Under the pieces are notes generated by a model. It had not been told where the DNA came from. It searched no databases and was given only the letters and a program-made list of their open reading frames with translations. From Coriobacteriales bacterium (lineage in GTDB: Bacteria > Actinomycetota > Coriobacteriia > Coriobacteriales > UBA8131), in contig JAIRTN010000147.1 of assembly GCA_031254905.1 (NCBI GenBank), positions 1-5,331 of the forward strand: DNA of 5,331 nt, read 5' to 3'. The first letter of the stretch is position 1. Each line of letters opens with the position of its first letter. Shown here piece by piece: positions 1 to 5,331 of the stretch. Position numbers and translations under genes: made by a program.

Positions 1-938
1 TTTACCGGGTAGTAGGCGTCCATGCCGCGCTCCCACGCAAGGGGATACTCGCGGCTGATAACCGTCTGCGGCTGCGTTCCAAAAACAAAATGTTTGTGCT
101 CGATTATCCGGGTGTAGGGCGTTTCGGCATCCGTATAATTGACCGCGGCAACACCTTGGTAGTTCTCCTGCGCGAGTGTCTCGTTCTCAAAACGCAGGCT
201 GCGCCATTCCAAAGCCCCAAAACGGTAGTCGTAAAACTCGTCTATCGGCCCCGTAAACAGCGTCTGCTTCGCCAAACCCTCAAACTCCTGACGCCCCTCA
301 AGATAATCAACACCGCAACGCACCTCGACGCCCTCAAGCATTCGCTCGACAAGCGCCGTATACCCATCAACGGGAATCCCCTGATACCGGTCGTTAAAAT
401 AGTTGTTGTCGTAGGTAAAACGCACGGGAAGCCTTCTGATAATAAAAGCAGGAAGTTCGGGACAAGGTCGGCCCCATTGCTTCTCGGTATAACCCCGTAC
501 GAGCTTCTCATAGAGGTCGCGCCCTATCAGGGAGATGGCCTGTTCCTCGAGATTGCGGGGTTCTCCCTCGATTTCGCGCCGCTGTTCCTCGATGATGGCC
601 TGCGCCTCTTGGGGCCTTACAATCCCCCACATCTGCCGGAAGGTATTCATGTTAAACGGCAGGTTGTATATCTCCCCCTTGTAGTTGGCGATGGGGGAAT
701 TGATGAAGTTGTTGAACTCGGCGAAACGGTTGACATACTCCCATATCTCCCGGTCATCGGTGTGAAAGATATGCGCGCCATAGCGATGGACGCAGATGTC
801 GTCTATCTGCTCCGTATAGACGTTGCCGGCGATGTGGTCGCGCTTCTCGATGACGAGACATTTCTTGCCCTTGTCGGTTAGTTCCCGGGCAAAGACCGCG
901 CCGTACAGGCCGGAACCGACTATCAGGTAATCATACAT
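1..938 (-). CDS. glf: UDP-galactopyranose mutase, 3' end cut by the window edge
   Basis: This flavoenzyme interconverts UDP-galactopyranose and UDP-galactofuranose in the cytoplasm, feeding Galf into cell-surface glycans. I translated the frame from ATG at 938: 312 codons are present and no stop occurs before base 1. The N-terminus has the FAD-binding Rossmann motif VGSGLYG (residues 7-13), followed by VIEKRDHIAGN. Family hallmarks follow in order: YGAHIFHT, NLPFNMNTF, YTEKQWG with the conserved active-site Trp at 155, PVRFTYDNNYF with Arg173, FNDRYQGIPVDGY, YRFGALEWRSL, and PYTRIIEHKHF with the conserved substrate-binding Arg at 277. Whole blocks match the Escherichia coli Glf as I recall it (about 367 residues), so roughly 50-60 C-terminal residues, including the last conserved Tyr-Tyr-Asp region, lie outside. 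The start is supported by GGAG six bases upstream and by an 8-nt overlap with the previous gene. Identification is very secure. Confidence 0.96.
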   Translation of the reverse strand, partial: MYDYLIVGSGLYGAVFARELTDKGKKCLVIEKRDHIAGNVYTEQIDDICVHRYGAHIFHTDDREIWEYVNRFAEFNNFINSPIANYKGEIYNLPFNMNTFRQMWGIVRPQEAQAIIEEQRREIEGEPRNLEEQAISLIGRDLYEKLVRGYTEKQWGRPCPELPAFIIRRLPVRFTYDNNYFNDRYQGIPVDGYTALVERMLEGVEVRCGVDYLEGRQEFEGLAKQTLFTGPIDEFYDYRFGALEWRSLRFENETLAQENYQGVAAVNYTDAETPYTRIIEHKHFVFGTQPQTVISREYPLAWERGMDAYYPV

Positions 939-1623
939 GGGTATCTCCGTTCGTTTGTTCTTTGGAATCATCGTGACGCGGGGCGCTCATGGCATTATTG
1001 GGGGCATTTGTGGTATCCGCGGGCGGAACTTCGCCTTCGGAGGTATAGATGCCCTCGCGCGAGAATACCACCGCGAAGGTCTTGAGGAATATCCGCAAAT
1101 CGAGGAAAAAGCCGTAATTATCCACATAATACTTGTCGAGTGCAAGTCTGTCGCGCCAGAGAATGGCATTGCGTCCATAGACCTGTGCGTAGCCGGAGAT
1201 TCCGGGCTTGACATCGAGCTTGCGCCCTTCGTCGCCTTGGTAAAGCGCGACCTCGTCGGCGAGGTCGGGGCGGGGCCCGATGAGGCTCATGTCCCCTTTG
1301 AGTACGTTGAAGATTTGCGGCAACTCGTCGATGCTGGTCCTGCGCAAAAAGGCTCCTATGCGGGTTTGACGCGGGTCGTCCGGGGCGTTATAGGTGGAGC
1401 CGTCCGGCATCTTGAGGTCGGGGGCGTTCATCTTCATGGAGCGGAGTTTGAGCATGAGGAAGGGCCTGCCGTTTTTGCCGATGCGGGGCGCGTTGTAGAA
1501 GATGGGGCCTTTGTCCTCTCGGTAGATGAGCGGCGCGACGATTAGCAAAACGAGCGCGACAAAGGGCAAGGCAATGATGCTGAGCAGGATGTCGAAAAGA
1601 CGCTTGATGACGTGCCTATACAC
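931..1623 (-). CDS. Polyprenyl-phosphate sugar-1-phosphate transferase (small monotopic phosphoglycosyl transferase, PglC/WcaJ-type bacterial sugar transferase)
   Basis: This protein of 230 residues belongs to the bacterial sugar transferase family. Members move a sugar-1-phosphate from a UDP-sugar to undecaprenyl phosphate at the inner face of the membrane, the first committed step of many capsule, O-antigen, exopolysaccharide and glycoprotein pathways. It is the short form (PglC is about 200 residues), without the extra N-terminal membrane domain of WcaJ/WbaP. Residues 1-34 hold basic VIKRLFD followed by one hydrophobic segment with Pro20, as expected for the reentrant membrane helix. Then come KLRSMK (59-64), the catalytic Asp99-Glu100 in SIDELPQ, KGDMSLIGPRPD (109-120) and KPGISGYAQVYGRN (139-152). 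The start is GTG; an in-frame TGA lies three codons upstream, and later ATGs would remove the membrane helix. The tail after residue 192 is hydrophilic, low in complexity and not part of the family core. It overlaps both neighbours by 8 nt. The sugar substrate cannot be told from sequence. Confidence 0.93.
   Translation of the reverse strand: MYRHVIKRLFDILLSIIALPFVALVLLIVAPLIYREDKGPIFYNAPRIGKNGRPFLMLKLRSMKMNAPDLKMPDGSTYNAPDDPRQTRIGAFLRRTSIDELPQIFNVLKGDMSLIGPRPDLADEVALYQGDEGRKLDVKPGISGYAQVYGRNAILWRDRLALDKYYVDNYGFFLDLRIFLKTFAVVFSREGIYTSEGEVPPADTTNAPNNAMSAPRHDDSKEQTNGDTHV
945..948 (-). promoter_or_regulatory. Shine-Dalgarno of glf
   Basis: GGAG on the minus strand, six bases (ATACCC) before the ATG at 938. 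It lies inside the last codons of the upstream phosphoglycosyl transferase gene. It supports ATG 938 over the other nearby minus-strand ATG at 934, which is out of the glf frame. Confidence 0.75.
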
Positions 1624-2833
1624 AGGCCTTCACACACTCCCGATAGGATTCCTCAAACGAGGCGATTACGTAATCGACTTCCTCGTCGGTAAGCTTTGTG
1701 TGCAGGGGCAGCGTCACCTCGTTCTCATATTGCCGGAAGGCGTTGGGGTAATCCTCGATGGAAAAGCCGAGGTTGCGATAGGCCGTGAACAGCGGAAGCG
1801 GCTTGTAGTGGACGTTGCAGGCGACCTCGCGCGCGGCCATAGCCTCAATGAAGCGGTTGCGGAAATCCTCTCCCCTGCCGAGAAGGCGCACAAGGCAGAG
1901 ATGCCCGCTGGAGACACCCGAATCGCTGCGATGCTCGAGAACGTCGAGGTTCTCAACGGCTAGGCCCTCACGGTAGCGCTCAAGAATTTCGTGGCGCCGC
2001 GCCAGCATCTGCGGATAGCGCTCAAGCTGCGCGAGGCCAAGCGAGGCGGTGAGGTCGGTCATATTGCATTTATACAGGGGGGCAATGATGTCGTATTCCC
2101 ACGCGCCGGCCTTGCTCTTGGCAAGCGCGTCCTTGTCCTGCCCGTGCAGCGCGAGAAGCCTCGCCTGACGATAGAGGGCCTCGTCGCTCATGCCTTCGCG
2201 CGCGCGCCACGTAAGGGCCCCGCCCTCCGCGGTCGTAAGGTTTTTTACCGCGTGGAAGCTGAAAGCCGAAAAATCGGCGACAGAACCGCTGGGACTGCCT
2301 TTGTAGGTCGCACCAAAAGAGTGGGCAGCGTCTGCAATAATGGGGAGACAATCGAAGGCCTCCTGCAGACTTCCTCGTGTGGGATTGAAGCGTTGGCTGG
2401 CTCCCTTAAGTACGGCACGCAGCGCGTCGTAGTCGCATATAATGCCGGCGACGTCGACGGGGATGATGGCCTTTGTTCTTGGCGTGAGCAGCGCAACGAG
2501 CGCCTCATAGTCCATCTGATAGGAGCCGGGCGCTGTGTCGGCCAGCACCGGTGTGGCACCCACATGGTAGATAACGCTGGCGGAGGCGGTATAGGTGTAG
2601 GCGGAGGTGATGACCTCATCCCCGGGCCCTATCCCGAGCAGGCGAAGCGCAAATTCCAGCGCAGCAGTTGCGGAATTGAGGCAGACGACACGAGGGGTCC
2701 TACACCACTCGGCAAGCGCCTGTTCAAACTGCCGGGTACGCGGGCCGGTGGTAATCCATCCCGAGCGCAAAGCGTCAACCACGGCTTGAATCTCGGCTTC
2801 GGTTATATCGGGTGGTGAGAACTCGATTCGCAT
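1616..2833 (-). CDS. DegT/DnrJ/EryC1/StrS-family PLP-dependent sugar aminotransferase
   Basis: This 405-residue fold-type I aminotransferase is of the kind that converts a nucleotide-linked keto-sugar to an amino-sugar, with glutamate as the usual amino donor. Visible family marks are the N-terminal SGWITTGPRTRQFE (24-37), LNSATAALEFAL (52-63) in the cofactor-phosphate region, DEVITSAYTYTASA (72-85), ADAAHSFGA (167-175) with Asp168 placed to pair with the pyridine nitrogen of PLP, and SFHAVKNLTTAEGG (192-205) with Lys197 as the Schiff-base lysine. The C-terminal domain has CNVHYKPLPLF (339-349) and LPLHTKLTDEEVDYV (375-389). Between Asp134 and Asp168 there are about 16 more residues than in ArnB-like members, which suggests a subfamily. 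Length is close to the usual 370-400. ATG 2833 is preceded by AAGGAAGGG. The product sugar (4-amino-4,6-dideoxy or 3-amino) is not decidable. The following gene, a phosphoglycosyl transferase, overlaps it by 8 nt and may use its product after further modification. Confidence 0.93.
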   Translation of the reverse strand: MRIEFSPPDITEAEIQAVVDALRSGWITTGPRTRQFEQALAEWCRTPRVVCLNSATAALEFALRLLGIGPGDEVITSAYTYTASASVIYHVGATPVLADTAPGSYQMDYEALVALLTPRTKAIIPVDVAGIICDYDALRAVLKGASQRFNPTRGSLQEAFDCLPIIADAAHSFGATYKGSPSGSVADFSAFSFHAVKNLTTAEGGALTWRAREGMSDEALYRQARLLALHGQDKDALAKSKAGAWEYDIIAPLYKCNMTDLTASLGLAQLERYPQMLARRHEILERYREGLAVENLDVLEHRSDSGVSSGHLCLVRLLGRGEDFRNRFIEAMAAREVACNVHYKPLPLFTAYRNLGFSIEDYPNAFRQYENEVTLPLHTKLTDEEVDYVIASFEESYRECVKACV

Positions 2834-2885
2834 ACAGACCCTTCCTTGAGCAAGACAGGCAAGCCCTCCACAGATTGGGAATACT
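2834..2885 (-). other. 52-nt intergenic gap, the only one in the window longer than 10 nt
   Basis: It lies between the stop of the membrane protein gene (TAG, 2888-2886) and the aminotransferase ATG. It holds the aminotransferase ribosome binding site. I see no stable hairpin with a T-run and no well-spaced -35/-10 pair; CTTG-CT-CAAG at 2852-2843 is too short to act as a terminator. Read-through from the upstream gene is therefore the simplest reading. Confidence 0.5.
2839..2847 (-). promoter_or_regulatory. Shine-Dalgarno of the aminotransferase gene
   Basis: AAGGAAGGG on the minus strand ends five bases before ATG 2833. This is the strongest purine-rich site in the window and fixes the start, which also begins at the expected family N-terminus. 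Confidence 0.75.
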
Positions 2886-4478
2886 CTATTCTACCTGAAC
2901 TGTCGAAGGAGGCACCTCCTCGATTCTACGATACAGTTCATACTGCCGATTCTTGAATATCCGCTCATAGCCATCAATGCCCCTGAAGCGCTCGACAAGA
3001 CCTTCTCCGACACGCCCGACGAGAAGTGTTGCCTCCGCCCTTGTGGCCTGACGTTGGAAGTCGGCGCTCAAATCGGGCCTGAGCGTCGCGCCGAAGGGTT
3101 GATAGGCGTAGAGGGTGGCTGAGGGAGAGCCGGAAGCCACGTAGACCCAGCACTCATCCCCGTACACAATCAGAGGTTCGTCGGAGGATTGGCGGCTTTG
3201 GATTTCGCGCACCAACTCCTGCTGCTCGGCGAGAGCGGAACTTTGTTGCCGCTGCTCGCGCGCGAGTGACAGGGCCGCGCGGAAGCCCGGCAGGCCGAGG
3301 AAGACCGCGAGGAGGGCAACGAGCGCCACGGTGAGGCTCATGCGCAGAGGGGCTTTGTTGAGGAAGCTTTGGACGCCGAGGTTGAGGAGGTAGGCCATCG
3401 GGAGCAGCAGGCAGATGAGGCCCGAGAGGACGAGATGTTCGTCGGTACGGCCCGGCAGCGCCATGGTGGAGAAAACGAGGAGGGCGGCACAGAGGTTGGT
3501 GATGATGAGGGTGCCGGTGTTGCGACCGAAGGGGGCTTCGCTTGCCGGGACGGCTAAAAGCGGGGGGCGCGCGGTTTTATCCCCATTATTGCCTTTTTTT
3601 GATTGACGCCTGAGTATGAGCAGCTTGATGGCGGCGGCCAGTGAGATGACCACGATGAAGATGAAGACCGGGCGTTCGAGGAAGAAGCGCAGGGCGGCGA
3701 GGCGCGCGGGGCCTGAGATGGTGGGGAGGAGGTCTTGGTAGTAGAAGGCCATTTGGTTCCAGCAGCTTGTGAGGGCGTTGTTCATGTGCAGCCACGGGAG
3801 GAGGAGGATGAAGGCGAGGCTGGTGCTGAAGATGATGGTGAGCAGCCTTGTGAGGGCCATGCCGAGGCCTTCCTTTTTGAGAATCATGAGGAAAAGGGCG
3901 CAGAGGAAGGGGAGCCAAAAGGCTAGTATGCTAGGGTTTAGGCAGAAGGCGAGCGCGGCGCTGACACCGATGAGGTAGACGCTCAGGAGCGTGAGGCGGC
4001 CTTTGGTGAAGTAGCTGACGAAGCCTTTGAGGGCGAGGGCTTGAAAGAGGAGCGCGTACTCCTCGATGTGGTTGCCGCCTTGCAGGCTGGCGCCGACGAG
4101 CGCGGTAAAGAGCAGGCTAGTGAGGAGGGCGGTGATGGGGCCCACACAGCGATTGAGCAGGGCAAATACGATGATGAGCGTGATGGCGAGGAAGTGTATC
4201 TCGAAAAGCCACACGCCGAATGAGCCGCCGACAAACAGGCCGAGGGCGTCGATGAGGAACACCAGCGGGGCGTGGAAGTCGAAGGTGTCGCGGTAGGGCA
4301 TGCTGCCGTTGAGCAGTTGCGAACCGGTGTAGAGGTAGAGCGAGGATTCGCTGCCGGGGTAGTGGATGCTGCCGGGGCTGAGCGGGCTTTGCAGCAGGAT
4401 GAGGATGGAGCAAGTCAGCAGGATAAAGACGCTGAGCGCTGTGATGGCAGTCCTCGTCGACGTCTTCAGTTTGTTCAT
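2886..4478 (-). CDS. Polytopic membrane glycosyltransferase of the GT-C (RgtA/ArnT/PMT-like) type
   Basis: This is an integral membrane protein of 530 residues counted from ATG 4478. Residues 11-30 form the first membrane segment. A conserved outer loop follows: YPGSESSLYLYTGSQLL (40-56) and GSMPYRDTFDFHAPL (58-72), which matches the GT-C pattern of an acidic residue, then PYRD-x-x-D-x-x-x-P. About ten further hydrophobic segments lie near 71-108, 113-153, 163-202, 209-230, 268-289, 324-340, 347-366 and 381-398. A basic, low-complexity loop (291-322) sits in the middle, probably cytoplasmic. The last 130 residues are soluble and probably extracytoplasmic; IVYGDECWVYVASG (437-450) resembles the C-terminal region of such proteins. 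GT-C enzymes take sugars from polyprenyl-phosphate donors on the outer face; donor and acceptor here are unknown. The frame is open back to 4667, but those 63 extra codons lie inside purH and encode Ser/Arg/Pro-rich shadow sequence. ATG 4478 has a good Shine-Dalgarno and begins MNKLKTSTR before the first membrane helix. Confidence 0.82.
   Translation of the reverse strand: MNKLKTSTRTAITALSVFILLTCSILILLQSPLSPGSIHYPGSESSLYLYTGSQLLNGSMPYRDTFDFHAPLVFLIDALGLFVGGSFGVWLFEIHFLAITLIIVFALLNRCVGPITALLTSLLFTALVGASLQGGNHIEEYALLFQALALKGFVSYFTKGRLTLLSVYLIGVSAALAFCLNPSILAFWLPFLCALFLMILKKEGLGMALTRLLTIIFSTSLAFILLLPWLHMNNALTSCWNQMAFYYQDLLPTISGPARLAALRFFLERPVFIFIVVISLAAAIKLLILRRQSKKGNNGDKTARPPLLAVPASEAPFGRNTGTLIITNLCAALLVFSTMALPGRTDEHLVLSGLICLLLPMAYLLNLGVQSFLNKAPLRMSLTVALVALLAVFLGLPGFRAALSLAREQRQQSSALAEQQELVREIQSRQSSDEPLIVYGDECWVYVASGSPSATLYAYQPFGATLRPDLSADFQRQATRAEATLLVGRVGEGLVERFRGIDGYERIFKNRQYELYRRIEEVPPSTVQVE
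3594..3600 (-). repeat. A7 homopolymer tract (coding strand) with slippery-heptamer phase
   Basis: On the coding strand the reading is TCA AAA AAA GGC (residues Ser293-Lys-Lys-Gly296 of the membrane glycosyltransferase), so A-AAA-AAA fits the X-XXY-YYZ phase of -1 slippage sites. In the -1 frame a TAA follows at once (3588-3586), which would end the protein at about 297 residues. A C6 run follows downstream in the same loop (3567-3562). Function is not shown; the tract is simply there. Confidence 0.5.
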
Positions 4479-4483
4479 CGGCG

Positions 4484-4487
4484 CCTC
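4484..4487 (-). promoter_or_regulatory. Shine-Dalgarno of the membrane glycosyltransferase, overlapping the purH stop
   Basis: GAGG on the minus strand, five bases (CGCCG) before ATG 4478. Its first two bases are the GA of the purH TGA stop (4488-4486). This arrangement favours translational coupling and decides the start codon against the longer open frame that reaches back into purH. Confidence 0.75.
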
Positions 4488-5331
4488 AGTGCCTGAAATG
4501 ACGATGACCCGTAAAAACGAGGGCAAGATTGGCGGCGTCCGCGGCGGCGATGACCTCCTCGTCCCGGACGGAACCTCCCGGCTGGATGACAGCCGTGACG
4601 CCGGCGGCAATGAGGACCTCGAGCGAATCCGCGAAGGGCATGAAGGCGTCCGAGGCTGCGACGGCACCGCGGGCTTTTTCGCCCGCCTGCTCGACGGCTA
4701 TGCGCGCCGAGTTTACCCGGTTTGGCTGCCCGGCGCCGCTGCCTATGGTTGCGTTATCCTTCGCGATGACGATGGCGTTTGACTTTACGGACTTGCAGGC
4801 TCGCCACGCAAACAGCAGCGATTCTTGCTCCTCGGCCGTTGGCTGGCGCTTGCTCGGCACCGTGAAGGTTGCGGGATTTTCGCTTACGGTATCGGCGGTC
4901 ATGGCGAGCATGCCGCCCTCGACGCTGCGATAGTCGAGAGAGGCGCCGGGGGGGTTGATGCCACCGGTTTCGAGCGCACGCACGTTTGGCTTCTTTGCGA
5001 GGAGGGCGCAGGCTTCTTCCTCGTAGGCGGGGGCGATGAGTGCCTCGAGGAACTGTCCGTTGGCGTAGACGGCCTCGATGAGAGCGCCCGACACCGGACG
5101 ATTGAAGGCCATCACGCCGCCGAAAGCGCTGACGGGGTCGACGTCGTGAGCGCGCTGGTAGGCCTCGACGATGTTGCTGTTGCTTGCGATGCCGCAGGGG
5201 GTGAGATGCTTGACGATGACGCAGGTTGGCGCCTCAAACTCGCGCACGGCACCCCAAGCCGCGTCGAGGTCGAGGTAGTTGTTGTAGGAAAGCGCCTTGC
5301 CCTGGAGCTGCTGCGCGTTGGCAAGCTGGAA
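4486..5331 (-). CDS. purH: Bifunctional AICAR formyltransferase/IMP cyclohydrolase, C-terminal part only (5' end outside the window)
   Basis: PurH catalyses the last two steps of de novo IMP synthesis: formylation of AICAR with 10-formyltetrahydrofolate, then ring closure. The frame is open from the right edge, 281 residues to a TGA at 4488-4486, out of about 510-530 in the family. The visible part starts with LQGKALSYNN and carries the AICAR transformylase domain: CVIVKHLTPCG with the catalytic Lys41-His42 pair (numbered from the window edge), DPVSAFGG (65-72), VKSNAIV (182-188), IGSGAGQPNRVNSA (196-209), DAFMPF, GGSVRDEEVIAAAD (252-265) and the typical C-terminus TGHRHFRH. The IMP cyclohydrolase domain lies upstream, outside. 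An internal GTG at 5247 is not a real start because conserved family sequence continues upstream of it. The next gene begins 7 nt after the stop, so the purine gene probably shares a transcript with the glycan genes. Confidence 0.97.
   Translation of the reverse strand, partial: FQLANAQQLQGKALSYNNYLDLDAAWGAVREFEAPTCVIVKHLTPCGIASNSNIVEAYQRAHDVDPVSAFGGVMAFNRPVSGALIEAVYANGQFLEALIAPAYEEEACALLAKKPNVRALETGGINPPGASLDYRSVEGGMLAMTADTVSENPATFTVPSKRQPTAEEQESLLFAWRACKSVKSNAIVIAKDNATIGSGAGQPNRVNSARIAVEQAGEKARGAVAASDAFMPFADSLEVLIAAGVTAVIQPGGSVRDEEVIAAADAANLALVFTGHRHFRH

Noticed and set aside
90..881. A 263-codon open frame on the plus strand opposite glf
   Set aside because: It is the exact antisense of a clear UDP-galactopyranose mutase with every family motif; its translation has no recognisable family and is an effect of codon use in moderately G+C-rich DNA.
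1991..2818. A 275-codon open frame on the plus strand opposite the aminotransferase, and a similar one at 937-1545 opposite the phosphoglycosyl transferase
   Set aside because: Both mirror well-conserved minus-strand genes, and their products are Gly/Arg/Val-rich with no domain pattern.
2834..2885. Possible promoter or terminator in the 52-nt gap before the aminotransferase gene
   Set aside because: No properly spaced -35/-10 pair and no stem with a following T-run could be found by eye; only the ribosome binding site stands out.
3586..3918. A 110-codon minus-strand frame inside the membrane glycosyltransferase gene
   Set aside because: It is a His/Pro/Arg-rich out-of-frame shadow of membrane-helix codons; only its last codons matter, as the place where a -1 shift at the A7 tract would terminate.
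3290..4470. Long purine-rich (GAGG/GATG) stretch on the plus strand, looking like a composition island or repeat
   Set aside because: It is the complement of pyrimidine-rich Leu/Ile/Phe/Val codons that encode membrane helices; no unit repeats and no composition border independent of the gene.
4479..4667. N-terminal extension of the membrane glycosyltransferase by 63 codons
   Set aside because: The extension lies inside purH, is Ser/Arg/Pro-rich shadow sequence, and would put a long basic stretch before the first membrane helix; ATG 4478 has a well-placed Shine-Dalgarno.
4486..5247. A separate 253-codon gene starting at GTG 5247
   Set aside because: The frame continues to the window edge with PurH family sequence (LQGKALSYNN), so the GTG is an internal valine codon of a longer purH.

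Overview
The window is a tightly packed run of five protein genes, all on the minus strand. In transcription order (right to left) they are: the 3' part of purH (AICAR transformylase/IMP cyclohydrolase), a polytopic GT-C-type membrane glycosyltransferase, a DegT/DnrJ/EryC1/StrS-type PLP sugar aminotransferase, a PglC/WcaJ-type phosphoglycosyl transferase, and glf (UDP-galactopyranose mutase). The last gene runs off the left edge without its C-terminus. purH runs off the right edge without its N-terminal domain. No tRNA, rRNA, mobile element, CRISPR array or convincing terminator is visible.

Spacing points to one transcript. purH and the membrane protein are 7 nt apart, and the Shine-Dalgarno of the latter uses bases of the purH stop codon. 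The membrane protein and the aminotransferase are separated by the only real gap, 52 nt. The aminotransferase and the phosphoglycosyl transferase overlap by 8 nt, and so do the phosphoglycosyl transferase and glf, with nearly the same overlap sequence.

Functionally, the four genes after purH look like part of a surface-polysaccharide or glycoconjugate locus. The aminotransferase would make a UDP- or dTDP-amino-sugar. The phosphoglycosyl transferase would load the first sugar phosphate on a polyprenyl-phosphate carrier. Glf would supply UDP-galactofuranose for later additions. The GT-C membrane protein would transfer a lipid-linked sugar on the outer face of the membrane. purH is a purine-biosynthesis housekeeping gene at the head of this stretch, so the polysaccharide locus seems to be attached to a core metabolic gene.

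The organism is a bacterium of moderately high G+C. A Coriobacteriia-like actinobacterium or a high-G+C Firmicute would fit the gene style, but this is a weak inference; the proteins alone do not fix the taxon. I see no clearly new system here. The most notable points are the purH link, the paired 8-nt overlaps, the aminotransferase/phosphoglycosyl transferase pairing, and a seven-A slippage-prone tract inside the membrane protein gene.
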